A DNA stretch of 45,554 bases from Nocardiopsis endophytica (lineage in GTDB: Bacteria; Actinomycetota; Actinomycetes; Streptosporangiales; Streptosporangiaceae), in contig NZ_JAQFWQ010000054.1 in assembly GCF_027706725.1 (NCBI RefSeq), positions 1-45,554 of the forward strand, in the 5' to 3' direction. Position 1 is the stretch's first letter, and every line of letters starts with the position of its first letter. Positions 18,658 to 27,148 of the stretch are shown here, in pieces. The translations under genes were made by a program, and so were the position numbers. The notes under the pieces were generated by a model. The model was not told the origin of the DNA. It saw nothing but the letters and a program-made list of their open reading frames with translations, and did not search any database.

Positions 18658-18714
18658 TCTCGACGAAAGTGCTGCCATTACGGCGGTTTCGGCAGCACCA
18701 TCGTCGAGATCAAC
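18652..18714 (+). repeat. 62-64 bp hairpin element, copy 4 (complete)
   Basis: Starts CGATGATCTCGACGA and ends TCGTCGAGATCAAC, with the inner pair GTGCTGCC/GGCAGCAC and the loop CGGCGGTTT shared with copy 1. It overlaps the TetR stop codon and lies between the convergent TetR and cdsA genes, so it can serve as a two-way terminator. Confidence 0.8.
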
Positions 18715-18780
18715 GTCCGAGATGCCGGGTGGGGGGACCTCCGGACAGGGCCTGGGCCGCCTCCGCGGGAGCGCGGGAGG

Positions 18781-19716
18781 TCACAGCAGCAGGCCGAGCA
18801 CCACCCACGCCACCGGACCCGCGATCAGCAGCGAGTCGACCCGGTCCATCAGGCCGCCGTGGCCCGGCATGAACCGCCCCATGTCCTTGATGCCCAGGTC
18901 GCGCTTGATCAGGGACTCGATGAGGTCCCCCACGATCGCGGCCAGCACCACCGCCACGCCCAGGACCAGGCCCACCCACACGGGCCCATCGAGCATCAGC
19001 GACACGGTCAGCCCCCCGGCCACCATGCACGCCAGGACCGAGCCGCCGAACCCCTCCCAGGTCTTGTTGGGGCTGATCACCGGCGCCATCTTGTGCCGCC
19101 CCAGCAGGATCCCGGCGAAGTAGCCGCCGATGTCGCTGCTGATGGTGACGATGATGAACGCGATCAGCCGGTCCCGCCCGTCGCCCGGGTGGGCCACCAG
19201 CAGCTGCCAGGTCCCCAGCAGGAACGGCAGGTAGCACAGGGTGAAGAGGTTGGCGGCCGCGTCGCGCACGTACCCGTCGGCGCCGCCGCGCAGCCGCCAG
19301 GCCAGGGCGCAGATCGCGGTCAGCGCCGTGGTGCCGACCAGCCATTCCGCCCCGCCGAAGTGCGCGCCGAACTGCATGGCGACGCCGCCGACGGCCAGCG
19401 GCGGCAGCGCCAGCCGCGCCCCGCCGGAGGCCACGGCGCGGTTCAGCTCGCGCAGCCCGATCACCGTGGCGGCGGCCGTGATCAGCGAGAACGCCTGCGG
19501 GTAGGGGAACAGCGAGAGCAGGACGAGGGCGCCCAGGGCCACGCCGCTGGCGATGGCCACCGGGAGGTTGCGGCCGGCGCGCACCGGCTCGCCGCCGGGC
19601 TTGGTCAACCGGAAGCGCGCGCCGCCGTCGTCGGCGGCCGCACCGCCCGACCCCGACTCGGGCCCGCTCCCTTCGCCTCGTCTCTCCCGCTCGAAGCCCG
19701 AATCAGAGTTGGACAC
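18781..19716 (-). CDS. cdsA: Phosphatidate cytidylyltransferase
   Basis: A 311-residue membrane enzyme that makes CDP-diacylglycerol from CTP and phosphatidic acid, the branch point for phospholipids. It has a hydrophilic Gly/Ser-rich N-terminal ~45 residues, then about seven to eight membrane segments. The family signature is complete near the C-terminus: LIKRDLGIKDMGRFMPGHGG followed by MDRVDS. ISPNKTWEGF is also conserved. It lies 41 bp downstream of frr and is last in the rpsB-tsf-pyrH-frr-cdsA series. Confidence 0.95.
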   Translation of the reverse strand: MSNSDSGFERERRGEGSGPESGSGGAAADDGGARFRLTKPGGEPVRAGRNLPVAIASGVALGALVLLSLFPYPQAFSLITAAATVIGLRELNRAVASGGARLALPPLAVGGVAMQFGAHFGGAEWLVGTTALTAICALAWRLRGGADGYVRDAAANLFTLCYLPFLLGTWQLLVAHPGDGRDRLIAFIIVTISSDIGGYFAGILLGRHKMAPVISPNKTWEGFGGSVLACMVAGGLTVSLMLDGPVWVGLVLGVAVVLAAIVGDLIESLIKRDLGIKDMGRFMPGHGGLMDRVDSLLIAGPVAWVVLGLLL

Positions 19717-19757
19717 CGGGGTGATTTCCTCGAACTCGACCTGGACCGGAACCGGGG

Positions 19758-20315
19758 CTAGACCTCCAGCAGTTCCGACTCCTTGTGCTTGAGCAGCTCG
19801 TCCACCTCGGCGGCGTACTTGTGGGTGGTCTCCTCCAGCTCGGCCTGGGCGCGGTGGCCCTCGTCCTCGCCGATCTCGCCGTCCTTGACCGCCTTGTCCA
19901 GGGCGTCCTTGGCGCGGCGGCGGATGTTGCGGATCGAGACCTTGGCGTCCTCGGCCTTGGTGCGCACCACCTTGACGTACTCCTTGCGGCGCTCCTCGGA
20001 CAGGTCCGGGAAGACCACGCGGATGATGCTGCCGTCGTTGGCCGGGTTCACGCCCAGGTCGCTCTCGCGGATGGCGCGCTCGATCGCCGACAGGGAGCTC
20101 TTGTCGAACGGCGAGACGACCACCATGCGCGGCTCGGGCACCGAGAACGAGGCGAGCTGGTTGATGGGCGTCTGCGCACCGTAGTACTCGGCGGTGATCT
20201 TGTTGAAGGTCGCGGGGCCGGGGCGGCCGGTGCGCACCGACGCGAAGTCCTCCTTCGCGACCACGACGGCCTTCTCCATCTTCTCCTCGGCCTCGAGAAG
20301 TGTCTCTTCGATCAT
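19758..20315 (-). CDS. frr: Ribosome recycling factor
   Basis: A 185-residue cytoplasmic factor, exactly the family length. With EF-G it splits the post-termination ribosome. It has the two-domain pattern: [17 protein letters not shown] early, [20 protein letters not shown] in the middle, and [20 protein letters not shown] toward the C-terminus. It is 61 bp downstream of pyrH. Confidence 0.97.
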   Translation of the reverse strand: MIEETLLEAEEKMEKAVVVAKEDFASVRTGRPGPATFNKITAEYYGAQTPINQLASFSVPEPRMVVVSPFDKSSLSAIERAIRESDLGVNPANDGSIIRVVFPDLSEERRKEYVKVVRTKAEDAKVSIRNIRRRAKDALDKAVKDGEIGEDEGHRAQAELEETTHKYAAEVDELLKHKESELLEV

Positions 20316-20376
20316 TGCGGCTCCCGTGTGTCGCTGCTCGTGGGGAAGGTTCGGGGTCGGAGGGGTCGGTGGCGGC

Positions 20377-21144
20377 TCAGGAGTCCGCGGGGCAGACGAT
20401 GGTGCCGATCTTCTCGCCCCGCACGGCGCGGACGATGTTGCCCGCCCCCATCAGGTCGAAGACCACGATCGGCAGGCCGTTGTCCATGCACAGGCTCACG
20501 GCGGTGGCGTCCATGACCTTCAGCCCGCGGGTGAGGACCTCGTTGTACTCGAGCCGGTCGAACTTCACGGCCGAGGCGTTGCGGTGCGGGTCGGAGTCGT
20601 ACACCCCGTCGACCTGGGTGCCCTTGAGGACCGCCTGGGCGCCGATCTCCAGCGCGCGCTGGGCGGCCGTGGTGTCGGTGGAGAAGAACGGGGCGCCCAG
20701 TCCGGCGCCGAAGATGACGACCCGGCCCTTCTCCAGGTGGCGCACGGCGCGCCGGGGGATGTAGGCCTCGGCGACCTGGCTCATGTGGATGGCGGTCTGC
20801 ACCCGCGTCTCCACGCCCTGGCGCTCCAGGAAGTCCTGCAGCGCGAGGCAGTTGATGACGGTGCCGAGCATCCCCATGTAGTCGGCGCGGCCGCGCTCGA
20901 CGCCGCTGGCGGACAGCTCCGCCCCGCGCATCATGTTGCCGCCGCCGACCACGACCGCCACCTGCATGCCCTCGCCCACGGCCTGGGCGATGGCCTCGGC
21001 GACGTACTGCACGACGCCGGCGTCGATGCCGAGCTGCTCCCCGCCGGCGAAGGCCTCGCCGGACAGTTTCAGTACGACACGCCGCCAGCCGCCGTCGTGC
21101 ATCTCCGCGATGCCCGCGGCGCTGTGTCCCTCGTTCTCCGGCAC
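20377..21144 (-). CDS. pyrH: UMP kinase
   Basis: A 255-residue amino-acid-kinase-fold enzyme that phosphorylates UMP to UDP with ATP. Motifs are [12 protein letters not shown] (K26), [30 protein letters not shown] and [17 protein letters not shown]. The GTG at 21144 is preferred because AAGGAGG sits 9-10 bases upstream; the frame to 21261 adds no domain, and an internal ATG (MHDGGW) is the other option. It follows tsf after a terminator-like hairpin. Confidence 0.94.
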   Translation of the reverse strand: MPENEGHSAAGIAEMHDGGWRRVVLKLSGEAFAGGEQLGIDAGVVQYVAEAIAQAVGEGMQVAVVVGGGNMMRGAELSASGVERGRADYMGMLGTVINCLALQDFLERQGVETRVQTAIHMSQVAEAYIPRRAVRHLEKGRVVIFGAGLGAPFFSTDTTAAQRALEIGAQAVLKGTQVDGVYDSDPHRNASAVKFDRLEYNEVLTRGLKVMDATAVSLCMDNGLPIVVFDLMGAGNIVRAVRGEKIGTIVCPADS

Positions 21145-21225
21145 GGCGCTCGGCCTCCTTCTGGTTCCCCCGAGTGGTTGGCGTCGCGGGGTCACCTGGG
21201 CCGTGTCCCCGCCTTGATCCACCGA

Positions 21226-21254
21226 AGGTGCCGGGGAACGACTCCCCGGCACCT
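21226..21254 (-). terminator. Hairpin between tsf and pyrH
   Basis: 12 bp perfect stem AGGTGCCGGGGA/TCCCCGGCACCT with a 5-nt loop, 16 bp after the tsf stop. It probably reduces read-through from the ribosomal genes into pyrH. Confidence 0.7.
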
Positions 21255-21270
21255 CCATCATGTCAAAGAC

Positions 21271-22107
21271 TTAGGACTGGCCGACCTTGAAGCGGACGAA
21301 GCGCACGACGGAGACGCCGGCCTCGTCCACGACCTTCTGCACGGTCTTCTTGTTCTCCTTGACGAACGGCTGCCCGAGGAGGGTGGCCTCCTTGAAGAAG
21401 CCGTTGACGCGGCCCTCGATGATCTTGGGCAGGGCCTGCTCCGGCTTGCCCTCCTCGCGGGCGGTCGCCTCGGCGATGCCGCGCTCCTTCTCGACGACGT
21501 CCGCGGGGACCTCGTCCTTGGAGACGTAGCGCGGGGCCAGGGCCGCGATCTGCTGGGCCAGGTCCTTGCCGACCTCGGCGTCGGCCTTGTCCAGCTCGAC
21601 CAGCACACCCATGGTCGGGGGCAGGTCCGGGTCGGACTTGTGCAGGTAGGAGGCGACGTAGGCGCCCTCGAACCTGGCGAAGTTGCGCAGCTCCAGCTTC
21701 TCGCCGATGACCGCGCTGTTCTCCTCGATGACCTGCTGGACGCTCTTGCCCTGGCCCATGTCGGCGGCGGCGAGGGCGGTGGCGTCGGCGAAGTCCCCGG
21801 TGGCGGCGAAGGCGGCGATCTCGTCGGCGAGCTTGATGAAGCTCTCGTTCTTGGCGACGAAGTCGGTCTCGCAGTTGAGCTCGACGAGGACGGCGGAGGT
21901 GTCGGCGTCCTGCTTGAGCGCGACCAGGCCGTTGGCGGCGGTGCGGTCGGCGCGCTTGCTGACGGACTTGGCGCCCTTGATCCGGAGGAACTCGACGGCC
22001 TTGTCGAAGTCGCCGTCGTTCTCCTGCAGGGCCTTCTTGCTGTCCATCATGCCGGCGCCGGTCATGTCGCGCAGCTTCTTGACGTCGGCGGCGGTGAAGT
22101 TCGCCAT
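21271..22107 (-). CDS. tsf: Elongation factor Ts
   Basis: A 278-residue guanine-nucleotide exchange factor for EF-Tu, full length. The N-terminal UBA-like domain has [19 protein letters not shown], followed by [14 protein letters not shown] in the dimerisation core. It lies 96 bp downstream of rpsB with an intervening hairpin, the standard bacterial arrangement. Confidence 0.97.
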   Translation of the reverse strand: MANFTAADVKKLRDMTGAGMMDSKKALQENDGDFDKAVEFLRIKGAKSVSKRADRTAANGLVALKQDADTSAVLVELNCETDFVAKNESFIKLADEIAAFAATGDFADATALAAADMGQGKSVQQVIEENSAVIGEKLELRNFARFEGAYVASYLHKSDPDLPPTMGVLVELDKADAEVGKDLAQQIAALAPRYVSKDEVPADVVEKERGIAEATAREEGKPEQALPKIIEGRVNGFFKEATLLGQPFVKENKKTVQKVVDEAGVSVVRFVRFKVGQS

Positions 22108-22167
22108 GGCTATTCTCTGTTCCCTAGGACGTGGGTCGACGTGGACGCGGAGAGAGGCAGGAAGGGC

Positions 22168-22196
22168 GGCCCTCCCGCCGCGGGGGCGGGAGGGCC
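22168..22196 (-). terminator. Hairpin between rpsB and tsf
   Basis: 12 bp perfect stem GGCCCTCCCGCC/GGCGGGAGGGCC with a 5-nt loop in the 96 bp gap. Likely a partial terminator that sets the S2 to EF-Ts ratio. Confidence 0.65.
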
Positions 22197-22203
22197 GGGA
22201 GGC

Positions 22204-23112
22204 TCAGGCCTCCTTCGGGGTCTCCTCGGCGGGGGCCTCGGCGGCCGGAGCCTCCTCGGCGGCGGGGGCCTCGGCCGGGGTCTCGGCGACGGCCTCGGCG
22301 GCCGGGGCCTCGGCGGCGGCCGGGGCGGCCTCGCCCTCGCCCTTGCCCTCCAGGAGCTCGCGCTCCCACTCGGCCAGCGGCTCCTCGGCGGCCTTCTGCT
22401 CACCGGCGGCGGACCCGCCCGAGCGGACCATCAGGCCCTCGGCGACGGCGTCGGCCACGACCCGGGTCAGCAGGCTGACGCTGCGGATGGCGTCGTCGTT
22501 GCCCGGGATCGGGTAGTCGACCTCGTCGGGGTCGCAGTTGGTGTCCAGGATCGCGACGACCGGGATGTTCAGCTTGCGGGCCTCGCTGATCGCGATGTGC
22601 TCCTTCTTGGTGTCCACGATCCAGACCGCGCTGGGGACGCGGGACATGTCGCGGATACCGCCGAGCGTGCGCTCCAGCTTCTCCTTCTCGCGGCGCAGGC
22701 CGAGGAGCTCCTTCTTGGTGAGCCCGGAGGCGGCCACGTCGTCGAAGTCGATCTCCTCCAGCTCCTTGAGCCGCTGGAGCCGCTTGTGCACGGTGGAGAA
22801 GTTGGTCAGCATGCCGCCCAGCCAGCGCTGGTTGACGAAGGGCATGCCGACGCGGCGGGCCTGCTCGTCGATGGCCTCCTGCGCCTGCTTCTTGGTGCCG
22901 ACGAAGAGGATGGTGCCTCCGTGGGCGACCGTCTCCTTGACGAACTCGTAGGCGCGGTCGATGTAGGCCAGCGACTTCTGCAGGTCGATGATGTAGATGC
23001 CGTTGCGCTCGGTGAAGATGAAGCGCTTCATCTTCGGGTTCCAGCGCCGGGTCTGGTGCCCGAAGTGGACCCCGCTCTCGAGCAGCTGACGGATGGTCAC
23101 GACTGTGGCCAT
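22204..23112 (-). CDS. rpsB: 30S ribosomal protein S2
   Basis: A 302-residue S2 protein. The core has [42 protein letters not shown] and [13 protein letters not shown], all standard S2 motifs. The C-terminal ~55 residues form an Ala/Glu/Pro-rich low-complexity tail, an extension commonly seen in actinobacterial S2. It is first of the rpsB-tsf-pyrH-frr-cdsA series. Confidence 0.97.
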   Translation of the reverse strand: MATVVTIRQLLESGVHFGHQTRRWNPKMKRFIFTERNGIYIIDLQKSLAYIDRAYEFVKETVAHGGTILFVGTKKQAQEAIDEQARRVGMPFVNQRWLGGMLTNFSTVHKRLQRLKELEEIDFDDVAASGLTKKELLGLRREKEKLERTLGGIRDMSRVPSAVWIVDTKKEHIAISEARKLNIPVVAILDTNCDPDEVDYPIPGNDDAIRSVSLLTRVVADAVAEGLMVRSGGSAAGEQKAAEEPLAEWERELLEGKGEGEAAPAAAEAPAAEAVAETPAEAPAAEEAPAAEAPAEETPKEA

Positions 23113-23278
23113 GACTTCCTCCTCGGTGCGGCGGGCGCGGCCCGCCTTGGTTGTTCCTGACGCCCCGGCCGCATCCGCCGCGCCGGCGTGCGGCGCGGAC
23201 CGTGGACGCGGCCCTCCCCTGCCTCGGAGAGCGCGTGGGCGTGCGTGATGTGGTTCGACCCGTAGTGGGCCGTTGACG

Positions 23279-23337
23279 ATTCTAACCGGACCGGAGTCCG
23301 ACCGCGGCCCTTAAGGACCTCGTCGGCGCGATGTCAA
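23279..23337 (-). promoter_or_regulatory. rpsB promoter region
   Basis: On the minus strand TAGAAT (23284-23279) is a good -10, and TTGACA (23337-23332) is a perfect -35 but lies too far upstream to pair with it. They may belong to two promoters. The leader from here to the rpsB start is about 165 bases. Confidence 0.4.
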
Positions 23338-23367
23338 GCACATCCGCCCGGAATCACATCGGAACCG

Positions 23368-23376
23368 TTGTCCACA
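23368..23376 (+). other. DnaA-box sequence TTGTCCACA
   Basis: A perfect match to the actinomycete DnaA box, isolated between rpsB and the M23 gene. A second perfect copy is at 29306-29314. Single boxes occur by chance or as DnaA-titration sites; no origin is suggested. Confidence 0.4.
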
Positions 23377-23427
23377 GGGGGTGACGACCTCCTCGTGTCG
23401 CGTGGGCTCCGGGGAGATCCTGAGCCC

Positions 23428-24552
23428 ATGCTCTGCGATACCCGCGCTCGCGCCCCGCACTCACCGCGCCCCTCCCCCGCCGTGCGGGTCGCGGCGGCGC
23501 TCGCCCTGGTCTGGGCCCTCGCGGCGGGGCCGCCCCCGCCCGCCTCCGCCGACACCGGGCCCTGGCGGTGGCCCCTGGAGGGCGTCCCCGAGGTGCTGCG
23601 CCCCTTCGACCCGCCGCCCCGGCCCTGGCTGCCCGGGCACCGCGGCGTGGACCTGGCCGCAGAGGAGGGGGACGAGGTGGTGGCGGCGGGGCCGGGCCGG
23701 ATCGGCTTCGCCGGCGAGGTCGCGGGGACGGGCGCGGTGACGGTCGTCCACGGGGAGCTGCGCACCACCTACCTGCCGGTGCGCGCGTCGGTGCAGGCCG
23801 GGGACACGGTGGCCGCGGGCGACGTGCTGGGGACCCTGGCCGAGGGGGCCGCGCACTGCGGGTCGCGGCCGTGCCTGCACTGGGGCCTGCTCCGCGGGCG
23901 GGACTACCTGGACCCGCTCTCCCTGCTCGGGCGCGGCCGGGTGCGGCTGCTGCCGCTGCCGCTCGCCCCGGCGGGGGCGGGCGTCGCCGCCGGGGCGCCG
24001 CGCACGCTCACGCGCGCGGGTGGGAGCGCCGGTAGACCTCGGTCAGCCGCTCGATCGAGACGTGGGTGTACACCTGCGTGCTGTCCAGGGACGCATGCCC
24101 CAGGTACTCCTGGACGCTGCGCAGGTCGGCGCCGCCGTTCAGCAGGTGGGTGGCGGCGCTGTGCCGCAGGGCGTGCGGCCCGGCGTCGCTGCCGTCGCCG
24201 GCGGCGCGCAGCAGCTCGTGCACGTCGCGGCGGGCGCTGCGGGTGCCCAGGCGGCCACCCCGCGCCCCGAGGAACAGGGCGCGCCCGGAGTGTGGGCCCA
24301 CCAGGGCCGGGCGCCCGGCCTGCAGCCAGGCGTCGACGGCATCGAGGGCGGGCTCGCCGATGGGCACCGCGCGCTCCTTGCCGCCCTTGCCGAGCACACG
24401 CAGTGTGCGCCGCTCGCGGTCGATGTCGTCGAGGTCGAGGCCACACAGCTCGGCGACGCGCAGCCCGCCGCCGTAGAGCACCTCCACCACCGCCGTGCGG
24501 CGCAGGCCGTCGGGGGTGGAGGCGGCCTCGGCGTCCTCGGCGTGGGCGGTGA
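23428..24552 (+). CDS. M23/LytM-type peptidoglycan-binding protein; 3' end uncertain
   Basis: Exported LytM-fold protein. From ATG 23428 there is a signal peptide with hydrophobic core VAAALALVWALAAG and probable cleavage after A41 (PPASA). H71 and D75 of the HxxxD motif (GHRGVDLAA) are present, but the second motif reads CLHWG: C149 replaces the first His of HxH, so catalysis is doubtful. The recognisable domain ends near residue 176 (about 23955). The frame has no stop until 24552, so it would run 545 bases antisense through xerC. Either the real end is earlier and a frameshift hides it (a stop in another frame lies at about 24035), or the protein has a long Arg-rich tail. I trust the domain, not the 3' end. 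Confidence 0.6.
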   Translation: MLCDTRARAPHSPRPSPAVRVAAALALVWALAAGPPPPASADTGPWRWPLEGVPEVLRPFDPPPRPWLPGHRGVDLAAEEGDEVVAAGPGRIGFAGEVAGTGAVTVVHGELRTTYLPVRASVQAGDTVAAGDVLGTLAEGAAHCGSRPCLHWGLLRGRDYLDPLSLLGRGRVRLLPLPLAPAGAGVAAGAPRTLTRAGGSAGRPRSAARSRRGCTPACCPGTHAPGTPGRCAGRRRRSAGGWRRCAAGRAARRRCRRRRRAAARARRGGRCGCPGGHPAPRGTGRARSVGPPGPGARPAARRRRHRGRARRWAPRAPCRPCRAHAVCAARGRCRRGRGHTARRRAARRRRAPPPPPCGAGRRGWRRPRRPRRGR

Positions 24553-24955
24553 TGGCGTCGGCCGCCTGGTCCTCGCTGAGCACCCGGGGCAGGGAGCGCC
24601 GGCGCACCGGTGTGGCGAGCAGCGGCCCGGGGTCGGTGTCCAGGCGGCCCATACGGTGCAGGTGGGCGGTGAAGGCACGGGCGGCGGCGATGCGCCGGGC
24701 GAGGGTGGCGCGGCTCGCCCCGGCCCCGCTCAGCCGGGAGAGCCAGCCGCGGAGCAGCCCGAGGTCGAGGCGGTCGACGGGGGCGCCGACGGCGTCGAGG
24801 TGGCCGAGCAGGGAGCGGGCGTCGCCCAGGTAGGCGCGCACGGTGTGCTCGGACCGTCCCAGCTCGGACCGGAGCCGCCGCGCGAAGTCGTCGAGCAGCG
24901 CGTCCCGGCCGTCGCCCTGGCGGTCGTCCGGACCGTCGGGCCCGTGCGGGCTCAC
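24008..24955 (-). CDS. xerC: Tyrosine recombinase, XerC type
   Basis: A 315-residue site-specific recombinase. The catalytic set is complete: R166 (GGLRVAEL), K190 (LGKGGKER), H261 and R264 (HALRH), H287 (LGHASL) and Y296 (TQVYTHV). The N-terminal SAM-like core-binding domain covers about residues 18-105. Chromosome-dimer resolution at dif is the usual role. The GTG start overlaps the stop of the Rid gene by 3-4 bases. The dprA-xerC linkage is common in actinobacteria; here a toxin-antitoxin remnant and a Rid gene lie between them. Confidence 0.92.
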   Translation of the reverse strand: MSPHGPDGPDDRQGDGRDALLDDFARRLRSELGRSEHTVRAYLGDARSLLGHLDAVGAPVDRLDLGLLRGWLSRLSGAGASRATLARRIAAARAFTAHLHRMGRLDTDPGPLLATPVRRRSLPRVLSEDQAADAITAHAEDAEAASTPDGLRRTAVVEVLYGGGLRVAELCGLDLDDIDRERRTLRVLGKGGKERAVPIGEPALDAVDAWLQAGRPALVGPHSGRALFLGARGGRLGTRSARRDVHELLRAAGDGSDAGPHALRHSAATHLLNGGADLRSVQEYLGHASLDSTQVYTHVSIERLTEVYRRSHPRA

Positions 24956-25329
24956 CCCTCCCCGTCCCGGCGCTCGGGGGCGGGCAGGGCGGCCACGGCC
25001 TCGATCTCGACCAGGCAGCGGGAGTCGGCGAGCCCGTTGACCTCCACGAGCGTGGAGGCGGGCCGGGGTTCGTGGACGAGGAACTCGCGCAGCACCTGCC
25101 GGACGGACTGGAGGTCGGCGATGTGGCGGAGGTAGTAGGTGAGCTTGACGACGTGCCGCAGGTCGGCCCCGTGCGGGGCGAGGGCGGCCTCGATGTTCCG
25201 GAAGACCTGTCGCGTCTGCTCGACGGCGTCCCCCTCGGCGACGCTCCCGTCGGGTGCCTCGGGCAGCTGCCCGGAGACGAACACGAACGGCCCGTCGGCG
25301 AGGAGGGAGGCACTGTAGTTCTTCGCCAT
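24952..25329 (-). CDS. Rid (YjgF/YER057c/UK114) family protein lacking the RidA arginine
   Basis: A 125-residue Rid-family protein with the trimer fold motifs FVFVSGQLP, VVKLTYYL and CLVEIEAVAA. Typical RidA deaminases carry an Arg directly before the S-C/T-V-E-V strand (PARSCVEV); here the segment is PASTLVEV, so the key Arg is replaced by S92. It therefore probably belongs to a Rid subgroup without imine-deaminase activity. It is translationally coupled to xerC. Alignment was by eye. Confidence 0.8.
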   Translation of the reverse strand: MAKNYSASLLADGPFVFVSGQLPEAPDGSVAEGDAVEQTRQVFRNIEAALAPHGADLRHVVKLTYYLRHIADLQSVRQVLREFLVHEPRPASTLVEVNGLADSRCLVEIEAVAALPAPERRDGEG

Positions 25330-25399
25330 GCGATCACCCTAACGGCCGGAGGTACAGGAGTCCCGGTGCGCGACAGCGCCTCGGCCGCACCGTGCTCCT

Positions 25400-25603
25400 T
25401 CAGAGCCCCCGGTAAACCTCACGACGGTGAGCCGCGCGCAGGGCGACGACCACGAGTTCGCCGTCGTCGATCATGTAGACGACTCGGAATTCACCAACGC
25501 GGATCCGCCAGAGCCGGCCCTGTTGATGGCAGACCTGTCGAGCTTCATCGGCTCCTACCGGCTCCTTGGAGGCACGCCCGTCAAAGAGGACTTCAGACTC
25601 CAC
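25400..25603 (-). pseudogene. RelE/ParE-type toxin with internal deletion
   Basis: A 67-residue frame. The C-terminal half is a typical RelE/ParE core: LWRIRVGEFRVVYMIDDGE, then AAHRREVYRGL. The first ~14 residues (MESEVLFDGRASKE) also look like a toxin N-terminus, but the helical stretch between them is about 20 residues shorter than usual. The GTG start sits directly on AGGAG with no spacing, 8 bases after the antitoxin stop. It may be a dead toxin or a minimal variant. Confidence 0.6.
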
Positions 25604-25611
25604 CTCCTGAG

Positions 25612-25890
25612 TCAGAGTCCAGCCTCCCGCTTAACCTCTTCCAGGGACATGACCTCAGCAGTACCGGCCCGGACCTCGTCCAGCCGATGCCGGGCGATGC
25701 GCCCGTCCTCCTCGTCGAACATCTCCTCACATGCCTCCGCGAGCCCGACCGGGACGATCCCGGCGATCCGTTCACGGCCCTGCCCAGACACCCCGAAGGT
25801 GACCCGGCCTTCGACGGCGGACCCGTCGATCACCTGCGAGAAGTGGTCGCGCACCTCGGCGACGGTCAGCTCTGCCGGTTCTCCGTCCAT
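25612..25890 (-). CDS. Phd/YefM-type antitoxin
   Basis: A 92-residue antitoxin. The N-terminal DNA-binding part has AEVRDHFSQVIDGSAVEGRVTFGVSG, in place of the usual [AS]-E-x-R-x-x-[FL] start of Phd/YefM, and the C-terminal toxin-binding helix ends EEVKREAGL. The ATG at 25890 is the likely start; the frame reaches 25923 without homology, and no strong ribosome site is seen. It precedes the shortened toxin in the usual antitoxin-first order. The pair interrupts the dprA-xerC neighbourhood. Confidence 0.7.
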   Translation of the reverse strand: MDGEPAELTVAEVRDHFSQVIDGSAVEGRVTFGVSGQGRERIAGIVPVGLAEACEEMFDEEDGRIARHRLDEVRAGTAEVMSLEEVKREAGL

Positions 25891-25936
25891 GACGCCATGA
25901 TCGCGCACACGACCGCGCCCCACACGTGTTTCCGCC

Positions 25937-27148
25937 TCAGACCCGGTCCTTCGCCATGCCCGTCCCCGGGCGGACGCGCCACCCTGATGCCGCGCGTTCG
26001 ATGAAACCGCCCGCCGCCAGCAGCCCCAGCCTCCTCAGGGCCTCGTCCATGCCGACGCCCGCCGCCGTCGCGATCTCCGCCGGGCCCACCCCCTTCTTCG
26101 CCGGGACCGCCTCCAGCACCGTCCGCGTCGCCGGGTCCAGGCCGTCGACCGCCATCACCGTCCCTCCGCCCTCCCGCAGCTCCTCGCCCACCGCGCCCAG
26201 CTGCTCGGCGACGTCCGCCGCGTCCGTCACGCACACCGCGTTCCAGTCCCTCAGCAGCCGGTGGCACCCCGCCGACAGCGCGGACGTCACCGGCCCCGGC
26301 ACCGCCATCACCGTCCGGCTCAGCTCCTGGGCGTGCCGGGCCGTGTTCAGCGCCCCGCTCCGCAGCCCCGCCTCCACGACGACCGTGCCGGGCGCCAGCG
26401 CCGCGATGACCCGGTTGCGCACCAGGAACCCGTGACGTGTGGGCCGCACCCCCGGGCCGTGCTCGGTGGCGATCACCCCGTGCTCCACCACCTCCTCGAA
26501 GAGCCGCCCGTTCCCGCCCGGGTACAGCCGGTCCGGCCCACAGGCCAGCACCGCCACGGTCGCCGCCCCGCCCCCGAGGCACCCGCGGTGGGCCGCCGCG
26601 TCCACACCGAACGCCCCGCCGGACACCACCGACCAGGAGTCCCGCGCCAGGTCGTGGGCCAGTCCCGAGGCGACGTGCAGGCCGTAGGCGCTCGCCGAGC
26701 GCGACCCCACCACCGCCACCGCCCGCAGGCACGCGTTGCGCAGGTCGCCGCGCCCGCGCACCCACAGCGCGTACGGCCGCTCGTCACCGAGCCCGTCCAA
26801 CCGCCCGGGCCATTCCGGGTCGCCCGGAACGACCAGCCGGGCCCCCGCCTCGGCCGCCCGTTCCATCAGGCGCTCCCCGACGACCGCCCGCGCCCGGCCC
26901 GCCCACGCCTCCGGCCGCCGCGTGCGCCGACCCGGCCCGGCCTCGTCGGCGATCGCGCCGTGCCGCACGAGGTCCCACGCCTCCACGGCGCCGCGCGACC
27001 GCAGCACCGCCCCCACGAGCGGGTGCCCCGGGTCCACCGCGACGGAGAGCATCGCCCGCGCGAAGGCGTCCTCTTCGTCGCGCCCCGGCCCCTGCCCCGC
27101 CCCGCCGGTTTCGGCGCCGCCTCCGTCCTCCTCCGACAGCCCGCTCAC
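25937..27148 (-). CDS. dprA: DNA-processing protein DprA (Smf)
   Basis: A 403-residue single-stranded-DNA binding protein that loads RecA in transformation or recombination. The Rossmann-like core has VAVVGSRSASAYG, VVSGGAFGVDAAAHR, GPDRLYP and FLVRNRVIAAL. A C-terminal winged-helix part follows (VGPAEIATAAGVGMDEALRR). The GTG at 27148 with AGGAGG upstream is preferred over the longer frame to 27199. It is downstream of yraN-yifB. Confidence 0.93.
   Translation of the reverse strand: MSGLSEEDGGGAETGGAGQGPGRDEEDAFARAMLSVAVDPGHPLVGAVLRSRGAVEAWDLVRHGAIADEAGPGRRTRRPEAWAGRARAVVGERLMERAAEAGARLVVPGDPEWPGRLDGLGDERPYALWVRGRGDLRNACLRAVAVVGSRSASAYGLHVASGLAHDLARDSWSVVSGGAFGVDAAAHRGCLGGGAATVAVLACGPDRLYPGGNGRLFEEVVEHGVIATEHGPGVRPTRHGFLVRNRVIAALAPGTVVVEAGLRSGALNTARHAQELSRTVMAVPGPVTSALSAGCHRLLRDWNAVCVTDAADVAEQLGAVGEELREGGGTVMAVDGLDPATRTVLEAVPAKKGVGPAEIATAAGVGMDEALRRLGLLAAGGFIERAASGWRVRPGTGMAKDRV

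Larger units (their letters stand above)
23113..23427. other. Intergenic region between divergent rpsB and M23 genes
   Basis: No gene is supported in these 315 bases. They hold the rpsB leader and promoter, and one DnaA-box sequence. Confidence 0.5.

Noticed and set aside
20194-23160. 988-residue plus-strand open frame over pyrH, tsf and rpsB
   Set aside because: It is antisense to three unmistakable housekeeping genes; low complexity, no ribosome site.
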